Shown here in pieces: positions 26,285 to 34,859 of a DNA stretch of 64,000 nt. Location of the stretch: positions 372,001 through 436,000 of the forward strand of contig NZ_FPKV01000001.1 of the NCBI RefSeq assembly GCF_900114265.1, in the 5' to 3' direction. The notes beneath the pieces were generated by a model. The model saw only the letters and a program-made list of their open reading frames with translations. It was not told where the DNA came from and searched no databases. This DNA comes from Flaviramulus basaltis (GTDB lineage: Bacteria > Bacteroidota > Bacteroidia > Flavobacteriales > Flavobacteriaceae). The translations under genes and the position numbers were made by a program. Position 1 is the stretch's first letter; each line of letters opens with the position of its first letter.

Positions 26285-27876
26285 GGATAGACAAAGTACA
26301 TATCAAAACACGGTTCAAGAACCTGGAGAATTTTCAGATTAATATAGATGAAAATGCCTGGGAAACTGTTTTACTTGGTCTCAATGCCACTGGCAAATCC
26401 AACTTCTTAGAAGCTTTGGTTATTATTTTTAGGGATTTAGACTTAATATTTAATCACAACCGGAAAATTGCAAAACATGATTTTGATTACTACATCAAAT
26501 ATGAATGCAGAAATAACAATATTGAAATCATTCTCGAAAATGGCAAATACAGTTTTATAGTCAATTCGATTCCTGAAACAACCACTGTCACTCAGAACAT
26601 AGAGCACTATCTCCCTAAACATGTCTTTATTTACTATTCAGGGATTAGTGACCGGCTTGCCAATTTGTATTTGCCCCATCAGAAAATTTACTATGAGAAG
26701 ATTATTAAACCTGATGCAAAGAGAGAGCAGTTTGACGAGATTCGAAGAATTTTCTTAGCTCAAAATATACATGCCAATTTTGCTCTTATTGCCTTTTATA
26801 TGTTTAAGGATCAAGAAGAAGAGACTATTAAGTTCTTAAGGGATGAATTGAATATTAGTGGTTTTGGTTCAGCTCTTTTTATGCTTAAAGAACCTGATTG
26901 GGCAAAAGGTAAAGACTTTAATCGAGGAGCATCAAATATGTGGGGTTCTGACGGATTGGTTAGCAGATTCCTTAATGATTTACTAAGGTTTTCTTATGCT
27001 CCTATTGAGTATAAAGCAAAAGAGGATATAACATATAAAAAGTCTGAAACACAAAACCGATTGTATCTCTTTTTGAAGGAAAAAGAAGATTTTCAGGATT
27101 TAGTTGATTTAAAATACAATAATAAAATTGAGCTATTTAATGCTTTAGAGAGTATTCACATTTCTGATATGCTTTATGATGTTAAAATCAAGGTTAAAAA
27201 GGAAAATGTAGATGGTGAGTTGGCTATGTCAGAACTTAGCGAAGGTGAAAAACAGCTCCTTACCGTTTTGGGTCTATTGAAATTCACCAAAGATGAAGAA
27301 TCATTAATTCTTCTTGATGAGCCCGATACTCATTTGAATCCCATGTGGAAATGGAAGTTCTTGGATTACCTGGAAAGAGTGGTAAAGAGAAAGGAAAATA
27401 CGCAGATTATTTTCTGTTCGCATGACCCGTTGGTAATTGGAAATCTGAAGAAAAATCAGGTTCAAATTTTCAAAAAAGATAAAGATGGGAAAACGGTAGC
27501 TTTCAATCCTTATATGAGTCCAAGAGAAATGAGTGTGTCAAAAATTCTGACCAGTGAATTGTTCGGCATTCCTTCATTAATGAGTAAAAAACTAGAAGAC
27601 CTTCTCAATCAAAAACGATTTCTTCAAGCAAAAATCTCACAAGGCGAACTTGACGAAGATGAAAGAAACCAATTTGAAAGGCTTAAAAAATATTTTGATA
27701 GGATAGGTTTTGGAGACGAGACTATGGATAGCCGCTATAATCAATACCTGAAGTTAACAAGTAATCACAAAGAATTCGCCAATAGGAAGTACACGAAAGA
27801 GGAAGCGGAAGAATTAGACAGAATTGCCAAAGAAGTATTAGATGAAATTCTAAAGGAGGAAAAGGAGGGGAAATGA
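26281..27876 (+). CDS. PtuA-like AAA/ABC ATPase (Septu-type)
   Basis: A 531-aa ABC-type ATPase with Walker A GLNATGKSN (33-41), signature LSEGEKQLL (about 319-327), Walker B LILLDEPDTHLNP (about 341-353) and the H-loop FCSHDPLVI (about 378-386). The C-terminus has a charged helical tail. This architecture followed directly by an HNH protein is that of the Septu anti-phage pair PtuA-PtuB, in which the ATPase senses infection and controls the nuclease. It is unusual here because it lies inside a Type I-like operon, coupled by ATGA overlaps to hsdS and to the HNH gene. Other RecF/OLD-like ATPases are less likely given the HNH partner. Confidence 0.85.
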   Translation: MRIDKVHIKTRFKNLENFQINIDENAWETVLLGLNATGKSNFLEALVIIFRDLDLIFNHNRKIAKHDFDYYIKYECRNNNIEIILENGKYSFIVNSIPETTTVTQNIEHYLPKHVFIYYSGISDRLANLYLPHQKIYYEKIIKPDAKREQFDEIRRIFLAQNIHANFALIAFYMFKDQEEETIKFLRDELNISGFGSALFMLKEPDWAKGKDFNRGASNMWGSDGLVSRFLNDLLRFSYAPIEYKAKEDITYKKSETQNRLYLFLKEKEDFQDLVDLKYNNKIELFNALESIHISDMLYDVKIKVKKENVDGELAMSELSEGEKQLLTVLGLLKFTKDEESLILLDEPDTHLNPMWKWKFLDYLERVVKRKENTQIIFCSHDPLVIGNLKKNQVQIFKKDKDGKTVAFNPYMSPREMSVSKILTSELFGIPSLMSKKLEDLLNQKRFLQAKISQGELDEDERNQFERLKKYFDRIGFGDETMDSRYNQYLKLTSNHKEFANRKYTKEEAEELDRIAKEVLDEILKEEKEGK

Positions 27877-28775
27877 GGCATATTGATAAGACAAGGTTTA
27901 GGCAAGCGGTGGCTGACTTTATTGATGTAGATGGCTCAACTTGGGATCAAATAAAGCAAAATCGATTGAATGCAATGACAGACTTGACTGTCGATCAAAG
28001 GAAAGCATATATAAGAACAAATCCGGTTTGGAATAAGCTACAACCGATTATGATGAGTCTTTCACATAATAAATGTTGGTACTCAGAGGCTACTTTTGGT
28101 AATGGAGATCCAGAGGTTGATCATTTTAGACCTAAAAACAGTGCAAAACAGAAAGTTGATTATGCAGACCCTAAAAGTGAGTCCACCATACACAAACCAA
28201 ATGGGTACTGGTGGTTAGCATATGATTGGTTTAATTACAGATTGTCTGGAGATTTAGCCAACAAGAGAAGAAGAGACAGACTGGGAGATTGTGATGATGT
28301 CAAAGGTAAAGGTGATTACTTTCCGCTAGATTTGGTAAATGGGAGAATTGCCAATGATGAAGAGAATTGCAATTGTGAATTTCCAATTTTATTGGATCCC
28401 CTTGAACCAGATGACGTCTGTCTAATCACTTTTGATAAAGGTATTCCAATACCTGCCACAACAGATCCTGATGGAATCGATCGTGTGAATCAATCAATTT
28501 TTTACTATCACCTTGAACTAGATCAGCTTAACAAAGACCGTAAAATAGTCTGGGATGAATGTGTGGATCAAATCATGGATGCTAAAGAAGCAATTGATAA
28601 TTCTCAAAACGCAGCTGATAGAAGGAGTTCAGTTAAAAAGTGTTATAAAGAACTGAGGAAACTTGTTGATTCCGAGAAGAGAGCTTTTACAAGTACTGCG
28701 AAAGCATGCTTGATGGTTTATGCGGAATTGGATGGATATAGAGAATGGCTTAAAGACTTAGTAAGAACGCTCTAA
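27873..28775 (+). CDS. PtuB-like HNH endonuclease
   Basis: A 300-aa nuclease with the HNH-type core CWYSEATFGNGDPEVDHFRP (about residues 68-87), then GYWWLAYDWFNYRLSGDLAN and a DYFPL motif. These are landmarks of the PtuB/retron-associated HNH family; the second Cys of the usual CxxC is replaced by Ser (CWYS). Overlap with the PtuA-like gene (ATGA) and with the next gene (TAATG) shows tight coupling. It would cut DNA or tRNA-like targets on activation. Confidence 0.85.
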   Translation: MRHIDKTRFRQAVADFIDVDGSTWDQIKQNRLNAMTDLTVDQRKAYIRTNPVWNKLQPIMMSLSHNKCWYSEATFGNGDPEVDHFRPKNSAKQKVDYADPKSESTIHKPNGYWWLAYDWFNYRLSGDLANKRRRDRLGDCDDVKGKGDYFPLDLVNGRIANDEENCNCEFPILLDPLEPDDVCLITFDKGIPIPATTDPDGIDRVNQSIFYYHLELDQLNKDRKIVWDECVDQIMDAKEAIDNSQNAADRRSSVKKCYKELRKLVDSEKRAFTSTAKACLMVYAELDGYREWLKDLVRTL

Positions 28776-30589
28776 TGAAATTCAAAGTATTAAATAGAAC
28801 CCATATTGAGCAAGCTGCGGGCATCATTGACGACCAAGGTATTCCTAAAGAAATTGTTTGGAGCCAATATTACGTGGCTGTAAACGGCAATGAATATCCG
28901 TTTAAACATCTGGTAAGAACTGCTTACGAACTAGCTACTGGAGAGAAATTGCAATTTCAATCCAATGAGTTGTACCGTGGATATGTTGAAAACGACTTAG
29001 GTTTTGAATTTCGGTATTATGAGGGTGGATATAATTTCCTCACCAAAGAGGAATTGGAGTTTTATAGTTCAATCGTCAATACAGATTATAGAACATCAAA
29101 TCCCAAACATCAATATTACGGTCAAAAGCTCTATCCTATTATTGCAAAAGCCAAATATTGGGCAGAGCAAATTTTGATAGAAGGATTCAAGCTTAGACAA
29201 GACGGCAACTGGCTTAATGGTCATGTGGCCCGTATAAAACCCTATTTTTGGCCAAGAATTTATAGTGGGGAGGATAAAGATGTTTTCTTCAATGTAGAGG
29301 TCAATGGTTCAGAAAAATTTATTGGGTATAAGTTGGATGGCTATTTTGAGACTACAAAAGCACTTCCGGATTATAAAATCAAATTGCTTGAAGAATACAA
29401 AACCCGAATCAATTGGGAGTGGCCTAAAATTCCATTTGACCAATTGGATGAATACAATTGGGATAGACTCATTGAAGAAAGCAAAGCCTACCTTCAGAAA
29501 TATTTACCACATCACAATCACTTGAAAAGGTTACTTTTAAAAGAATCAAAAATTGCCCGTATCACCTGGAATACGAACGGTTGGGTAAAACCATCTGGTT
29601 TAACAGGCAAATCAAGAAATCCGAGTTTTGAAAATGAGCATGGTTTTGGTCACGAAGAATGGTTATTCGATGGAGACAAAGTGATTGATGGGTATAAGTA
29701 TGGTTTTTTAGAACCCATCCATAAATTTCGTTCAAAGTATGAAGGTCAGATCTTTGATCTTACGCTTTACTCCAGAGATGGGGAATCAAACAAAAATTTT
29801 TGGGTTACCAATCTGAAAGATGTTGAAGTACTTTTACCAGAAGAATCAGAAAAGATTTTAGCACTCTACAAGAAAGAAGGTTGGTATGATGAAATGAAAG
29901 CTGATCTGTACAATCTCAATCTTGATTCTGGTCAATTAGATACATGGATTAAAGAAGGTGCTGATCAGTTGTTCAATGTGAAGTTCAAAGCTTCACAACT
30001 CAATGAAATTCAAGCGGAGCTAATGCCTGTATTGAACGATAATGAAATTGCATCCAATCGATACATTTTAATGGATATGTCGTCCGATCTGTATGAAAAA
30101 ATTAAGGATAGTGTAAAAATTGGATTTTCATTCGAAGACTCTGGCAGTGAAGAAGCAGACCTTGGTACAAAAAGTAAAAGAACGGCGAGAAAGAGAGAGA
30201 TTGAACTCGAGTTAAAACATAATATTCTGCAAACCAAATTCTTGAAATACCTTCAAAACAAATATGGTAAGGCAATTGTGAAAAGGGAGTGTACAGCTTA
30301 TGGGTCTTCACGTATTGATGTGACCCGAAAAACCGATACAGGCTATATATTCTATGAAATCAAGACTTACAACAGTTTGAGAACTTCTATTAGAGAAGGA
30401 ATTGGGCAGTTGTTGGAATATTCTCTATATCCCAATTTGAATGAAGCCGAATGTATTGTTTTGGTTTCTCATGTGGCACCATCAGGTGAAGTTAAAAACT
30501 ATCTTAATCATCTAAAGAATTTTATTAAGCTTCCTTTTTCCTATATCCATTTTGATATTGAGCAAGAGGAAATAATTTTAAAAATATAA
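28775..30589 (+). CDS. McrA-like head domain plus PD-(D/E)XK nuclease-like protein
   Basis: A 604-aa protein. Residues 1-85 (HIEQAAGIIDDQGIPKEIVW, YPFKHLVRTAYELATG, YVENDLGFEF) match the pattern of the ScoMcrA-like N-terminal head domain of Type IV restriction enzymes. A middle region of about 350 residues is not recognised. The C-terminus (about 490-600) has a PD-(D/E)XK-like core: SSRIDVTRKTD, YIFYEIKTYN and an IREGIGQLLEY helix. It starts at a TAATG overlap with the HNH gene and ends 3 bases before hsdM. It is a good candidate for the cutting or sensing subunit replacing HsdR. The head-domain assignment is from pattern memory. Confidence 0.72.
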   Translation: MKFKVLNRTHIEQAAGIIDDQGIPKEIVWSQYYVAVNGNEYPFKHLVRTAYELATGEKLQFQSNELYRGYVENDLGFEFRYYEGGYNFLTKEELEFYSSIVNTDYRTSNPKHQYYGQKLYPIIAKAKYWAEQILIEGFKLRQDGNWLNGHVARIKPYFWPRIYSGEDKDVFFNVEVNGSEKFIGYKLDGYFETTKALPDYKIKLLEEYKTRINWEWPKIPFDQLDEYNWDRLIEESKAYLQKYLPHHNHLKRLLLKESKIARITWNTNGWVKPSGLTGKSRNPSFENEHGFGHEEWLFDGDKVIDGYKYGFLEPIHKFRSKYEGQIFDLTLYSRDGESNKNFWVTNLKDVEVLLPEESEKILALYKKEGWYDEMKADLYNLNLDSGQLDTWIKEGADQLFNVKFKASQLNEIQAELMPVLNDNEIASNRYILMDMSSDLYEKIKDSVKIGFSFEDSGSEEADLGTKSKRTARKREIELELKHNILQTKFLKYLQNKYGKAIVKRECTAYGSSRIDVTRKTDTGYIFYEIKTYNSLRTSIREGIGQLLEYSLYPNLNEAECIVLVSHVAPSGEVKNYLNHLKNFIKLPFSYIHFDIEQEEIILKI

Positions 30590-30592
30590 CTT

Positions 30593-32056
30593 ATGGCAAC
30601 AAATAACTTAGTCGCAAAAATATGGTCATTCTGTGATACGCTTAGAGATGACGGACTTGGATACGGAGACTATTTAGAGCAATTGACTTTTTTGTTATTC
30701 CTTAAAATGGCGGATGAAAATAATAGCCAATATAACTTACCTAACGGATGCGATTGGAAAACAATTTTAAAGAGCACTCAGATCATAGAAGATTATGAAA
30801 ATCTTCTAAAAACCTTATCTAATGCTGGTGGAATGTTAAGTAAAATTTTTGCCGGTGCACAGAATAAAATTCATGATTCAGTTAAATTAAAAAGATTAAT
30901 TAAGCTAATTGATGGTGAAGATTGGACAAATCAGGACGTAGATATCAAAGGAGAAATCTACGAATCACTTCTTCAGAAAAATGCTGAAAACAGTGGTGCG
31001 GGTCAGTACTTTACTCCTAGGTCTGTTATTTCTGCGATGATAACCTGTATAGACCCAAAACCCATGGAAACCATTGCCGATCCTTCCTGTGGTACTGGTG
31101 GATTCTTTCTTGGCGCCTTGAATCATTTGAACGAAAAGCAATTATCAACGGAAGAAGCTAATTTTCTAAAATTCAAAGCATTCCATGGATGGGAAATTGA
31201 GAAATCTACGGCTCGTTTATGTTTAATGAATCTCTTTCTACATGGTGTAGGTGACCTAAAAGAAACTCCTGACATACAAGTTACAGACAGTCTAAAACGT
31301 GGAATTAATGGAGAAGTTGAAGAAAATGAAAAGGTGTCGATCGTATTGGCGAATCCTCCATTTGGAGTGAGTAGTAGTGATATTCCAACGATTGATTTTG
31401 AGCAGTCTAAAAAAGATGGATATTTTCTTAGAAAAGATTTCTGGGTAACAACTAGCAATAAACAACTAGCATTTTTACAACATATTGTCGCAATGTTGAA
31501 CGAGGATGGTCGTGCAGCAGTGGTTCTTCCTGATAATGTACTATTTGAAGGGGGAGCCGGAGAAGCCATCAGAAAAAGACTTTTGGAAGAAACTAATCTG
31601 CATACGATTTTGCGACTTCCAACGGGAATTTTTTATGCCCAAGGAGTAAAAGCAAATGTTCTTTTTTTTGACAAACCTCAAGAGTCAGTAAAATCAACTA
31701 CTACTAAAGAAATTTGGTATTATGACTATAGAACTAACATCAGCCATACTCCAAAGAAGAATCCTCTAAAGTCTACAGATTTAAAAGAGTTTATGGGCTT
31801 ATATCATTCTGGTAATCTTACTAAAAGGAAAGAAACCTGGTCAGAAGAAAACCCAGAAGGTCGTTGGCGAAAATATTCACTAAAAGAACTTCTAAATCGT
31901 GATAAAACGAGCTTAGATATTTTTTGGCTACGAAATGACAGTATAGTAGATTTAGACAATTTACCTGATCCGAACGATTTGGCTAATGAGATAATTGAGA
32001 ATATTGATGGGGCCTTGGAAAGTTTTAAAAATATAACATTAAAACTCAAGGATTAG
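30593..32056 (+). CDS. hsdM: Type I N6-adenine DNA methyltransferase HsdM
   Basis: A 487-aa methyltransferase with an HsdM N-terminal helical domain (GLGYGDYLEQLTFLLFLKMA), the QYFTPRSVI segment, SAM-binding motif I DPSCGTGGFF (163-172) and catalytic NPPF (254-257). It would methylate adenine at the HsdS-chosen sequence. It is the last gene of the operon, 3 bases after the McrA-like gene. No hsdR is present before or after it in the window. Confidence 0.95.
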   Translation: MATNNLVAKIWSFCDTLRDDGLGYGDYLEQLTFLLFLKMADENNSQYNLPNGCDWKTILKSTQIIEDYENLLKTLSNAGGMLSKIFAGAQNKIHDSVKLKRLIKLIDGEDWTNQDVDIKGEIYESLLQKNAENSGAGQYFTPRSVISAMITCIDPKPMETIADPSCGTGGFFLGALNHLNEKQLSTEEANFLKFKAFHGWEIEKSTARLCLMNLFLHGVGDLKETPDIQVTDSLKRGINGEVEENEKVSIVLANPPFGVSSSDIPTIDFEQSKKDGYFLRKDFWVTTSNKQLAFLQHIVAMLNEDGRAAVVLPDNVLFEGGAGEAIRKRLLEETNLHTILRLPTGIFYAQGVKANVLFFDKPQESVKSTTTKEIWYYDYRTNISHTPKKNPLKSTDLKEFMGLYHSGNLTKRKETWSEENPEGRWRKYSLKELLNRDKTSLDIFWLRNDSIVDLDNLPDPNDLANEIIENIDGALESFKNITLKLKD

Positions 32057-32154
32057 TCATGTCCGGTGTATAAAAAAACAAAACTATTTGACATTTCAAT
32101 ATCTCTTGAAGCCATATAAATCTTTTTTAAATATCATAAAACAAAAGGTCTTAT

Positions 32155-33657
32155 CTAACTCCTCCAAACCACTTTAGGTTCCACATAGGTATTAGCTACT
32201 TCATAAAAGGTTTCGGTCAGTGTATTTGCTTTAGAGATTTCCAACATCGAAAACCCATTGAGCACCCGTTTTTCTTGGGCATCGGTCAGTTTATGTTTAC
32301 CTGGAGTCATGGGTGTATGGGCATAGTAATCCAGTTCCTTTCTCATGGTCTGTTTTTTTGTTATGGGATCTTCCGTAAAAAACCCCGTACCATTACCAAA
32401 AGGCATGGAGGCATGTCCTGAGCATCGGAACAAGGGTGTCTTACCTTGGGCGGTATTTGGAATGGTCAACCCGGACACCGATTTTAAGGCCTCAGTATTA
32501 TAAACGAGCCCATTATGCACATGCCCCCAATACCAAACATCGGGTAAATGGGGTGTTAGTGTTCCGTTTTTATTAGTGGTCCCTAAAGCTTCGGTAACCT
32601 GGTTCCAAAGTTTATTGTTCAAATTAAACTTATGGTCTTTAATACCAATACCATTATGATGTGTCATTAACAATATGGATTTGTTTTGTGCAGCTATACC
32701 CTTAAGAAATTCAATCTGTTCATTCTTTACTTTGTTTTTGTACAAAGACCCGTTCATATATAAAAAGCTGTCATCAAAATAGGCAGAGTCCAAACCTACC
32801 AATATCCAATCTCCAAGGTCAATAGAGAAATACGTTCTTCCGCCTTGTGCAGCAAAATCATCAGATTTTAAAGCGATATCGTACAATCCATTGGCCCCAT
32901 CATACATTTCATGGTTGCTGTTCATCGTATAGAGTTCCCCAGTTAGCTTTCCTTTAAGAAGCCCTAAGAGGTGCTTGCGCTCTTCTTTGGAAGTCCCTGC
33001 ATAGTAGACATCGCCCAGATGGATGACATAATCTGGATTTAAACTGGCAATGCCATCGATCACCAATTCAGCAGGACATTTTTCCTGATGGCCATCCTTC
33101 CATACCCCGGTTCCCCAATCACCAAGAACGGCTATCGTAATGGTATCCTTTGTTTTTGGCTGCTTTGTTTTAGGATTGCTCGCTTCCTTTTTTGAAGGTT
33201 CTGTTGTAAAATGGTGTACTTTTTTAGGGAATAATTTATAAAAGGCATAATACACGAGTACTGCAGACCACATGGGGTCCAGCTGGCAAAACTTAGAGAG
33301 CACATATAACGTACCATCCTCGGCGACATAACCATCCAAGATTCCCTCCTCAATATCAGTTGTTGTAATCTTACTTTTGGGCAAACCAAAATCCCTAATC
33401 GCTTTTGTTAAATAGCCCTGATCTATAAGGTCATTAATAATATATAGCGATAACATGTTTTCCATATCATGCGTATAACCCAGTGTTGTAAATGTTTTTT
33501 GGGTATAATAGGTTTCACAGGATTGCAAATACCGCCAATAATCGTCCACATTATTTTCAGCTAAACCCTGTGTTTGTTCAGTCTTGGCTTCGTCAAATTT
33601 GGCATTGATGTCACTAAGGGTGTCAAGCTCCTGTGGACTAAATTGGTATACCTTCAT
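32155..33657 (-). CDS. Calcineurin-like metallophosphoesterase
   Basis: A 500-aa protein with metal motifs GDWG (179-182), GDVYY (215-219), SNHE (247-250, in place of the common GNHE), THH (about 325) and GHVH (about 371). Residues 1-170 are an unrecognised helical domain; no signal peptide is seen, so it is probably cytosolic. It could be a phosphodiesterase or phosphatase; the substrate is unknown. It is monocistronic, convergent with hsdM, with a strong palindrome upstream. Confidence 0.85.
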   Translation of the reverse strand: MKVYQFSPQELDTLSDINAKFDEAKTEQTQGLAENNVDDYWRYLQSCETYYTQKTFTTLGYTHDMENMLSLYIINDLIDQGYLTKAIRDFGLPKSKITTTDIEEGILDGYVAEDGTLYVLSKFCQLDPMWSAVLVYYAFYKLFPKKVHHFTTEPSKKEASNPKTKQPKTKDTITIAVLGDWGTGVWKDGHQEKCPAELVIDGIASLNPDYVIHLGDVYYAGTSKEERKHLLGLLKGKLTGELYTMNSNHEMYDGANGLYDIALKSDDFAAQGGRTYFSIDLGDWILVGLDSAYFDDSFLYMNGSLYKNKVKNEQIEFLKGIAAQNKSILLMTHHNGIGIKDHKFNLNNKLWNQVTEALGTTNKNGTLTPHLPDVWYWGHVHNGLVYNTEALKSVSGLTIPNTAQGKTPLFRCSGHASMPFGNGTGFFTEDPITKKQTMRKELDYYAHTPMTPGKHKLTDAQEKRVLNGFSMLEISKANTLTETFYEVANTYVEPKVVWRS

Positions 33658-33706
33658 GGTTTTAGTGTTTTTAAGTTACTCAAGGTCAGAAAAATATTCT
33701 TACAAA

Positions 33707-33730
33707 AAAATACGTACATATACGTATTTT
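33707..33730. promoter_or_regulatory. Perfect palindrome upstream of the metallophosphoesterase
   Basis: AAAATACGTA and TACGTATTTT are exact complements separated by CATA, 50 bases before the gene. It could be an operator for a dimeric repressor overlapping the promoter region. Confidence 0.45.
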
Positions 33731-33904
33731 ATAAAGGTATAATGGTCAGTGCTTGGAAACACACCTTCTAAAGGTATTTTTACCGGTACTCAAAACTTGA
33801 TGCATCAGTTGCTATAAAGGACATCATAGGTAGCTTCATAATAACTATACAATCGTCCCATGTTTCAACATCAACAATGCTATAGATCATTTCTAAAACT
33901 TCTT

Positions 33905-34036
33905 TTATTCAATAAGTCCAAATGCTTTAAGAAGGGCACAAATCGCTAATATCCCTAGGGCTATTTTGATGATAATAACGGATGTTTTGTTATAGAACCA
34001 GTCAAATCTGGGGTCGTTGTGTTTATAGTTATCCAT
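33905..34036 (-). CDS. Small single-pass membrane protein
   Basis: A 43-aa protein too short for routine calling: MDNYKHNDPRFDWFYNKTSV followed by a hydrophobic helix IIIKIALGILAICALLKAFG. Its ATG comes directly after the stop of the S24 repressor with no gap, so it is likely cotranslated. Its function is unknown; it may be damage-inducible with the repressor. Confidence 0.55.
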   Translation of the reverse strand: MDNYKHNDPRFDWFYNKTSVIIIKIALGILAICALLKAFGLIE

Positions 34037-34807
34037 TTATACCAATTTTTCCAAAGCCTTCAATTCAACACCCAACTCATTAAACATATCAATGATACTG
34101 CTCAACTTAAGTTCTTCTTCGCTGTATTCCTGTGTATTGATACTACATGTAAATTCCCATATTTCAAGGACCTCATTAATGGGAACACTATAATCATGGT
34201 ACTTTTTGTTGTCCGACATCAACAATAAGGACCCATTAAAATCAATATTGTTCATGACACGTTTGTATACCATCCCATCATTTAAAGTCACCAAAACATA
34301 GGTTCTTCCAGTTTTTATCTCACTTCTATCTTCCACAAAACGACCAACGATAAAGGCACCATCTTTCATGGGCAGCATGGAATCCCCTTTAATGGGAAAG
34401 GCACGATGCTTACCAGTGGGCAAAAAAGGCAATTTAATTTTCTGTAATTGCTCAATATATTCAGGGTCATCATAACCTGCCAAATAACCTGCGGATGCTT
34501 TAACGGGCACCACTTCAATCAAGTTCTCATTTTCTGAATCGACTGTTATCGGAAACAATACCCGTTGGTTTCCAATTTCAATAAATGAGGAATCCTTGGA
34601 TTTAGTCAGATCATTTCGCAACAATATATCAATGGGTATCTTAAAAAAATCCGATAGCTTTATCAACACCTCAATGGTGGGGGCCGAACGGTTTTCCTCA
34701 TAAGAACCGATCCTTGAGCGTGTAATCTTCAACTCCTCTGCCAACACTTCCTGTGAGAGCTTTTTTAGAGTTCTTAAATGTTTTATGTTTTTTGCTATAA
34801 TTTTCAT
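34037..34807 (-). CDS. XRE repressor with S24 (LexA/UmuD-like) peptidase domain
   Basis: A 256-aa protein with an N-terminal HTH (MKIIAKNIKHLRTLKKLSQE, ITRSRIGSYEENRSAPTIEV) and a C-terminal S24 domain (KASAGYLAGY with cleavage-like Ala-Gly, FPIKGDSMLPMKDGAFIVG with catalytic Ser, and MVYKRV with the Lys). It would repress and, on RecA-stimulated self-cleavage, release the divergent polymerase cassette. Its promoter is inside the inverted repeat at 34809-34827, so it probably autoregulates. Confidence 0.88.
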   Translation of the reverse strand: MKIIAKNIKHLRTLKKLSQEVLAEELKITRSRIGSYEENRSAPTIEVLIKLSDFFKIPIDILLRNDLTKSKDSSFIEIGNQRVLFPITVDSENENLIEVVPVKASAGYLAGYDDPEYIEQLQKIKLPFLPTGKHRAFPIKGDSMLPMKDGAFIVGRFVEDRSEIKTGRTYVLVTLNDGMVYKRVMNNIDFNGSLLLMSDNKKYHDYSVPINEVLEIWEFTCSINTQEYSEEELKLSSIIDMFNELGVELKALEKLV

Positions 34808-34808
34808 A

Positions 34809-34827
34809 TTGCTACAAATATAAGCAA
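34809..34827. promoter_or_regulatory. Candidate operator of the S24 repressor
   Basis: TTGCT-nine bases-AGCAA is an inverted repeat 2 bases from the repressor start. It contains a minus-strand TATATTTG box (34815-34822). In the opposite direction a TAATTTTG (34848-34855) ends 5 bases before the polymerase ATG, which would give an almost leaderless mRNA. Confidence 0.5.
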
Positions 34828-34859
34828 TAATTACTAAAATATGTAGCTAATTTTGAAGC

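Noticed and set aside
31123-31569. 148-codon minus-strand frame inside hsdM
   Set aside because: Antisense to hsdM over its catalytic region; Ser-rich random composition.
24300-32056. Complete classical Type I restriction system
   Set aside because: No DEAD-box helicase/HsdR gene is found between or beside hsdS and hsdM in this window.
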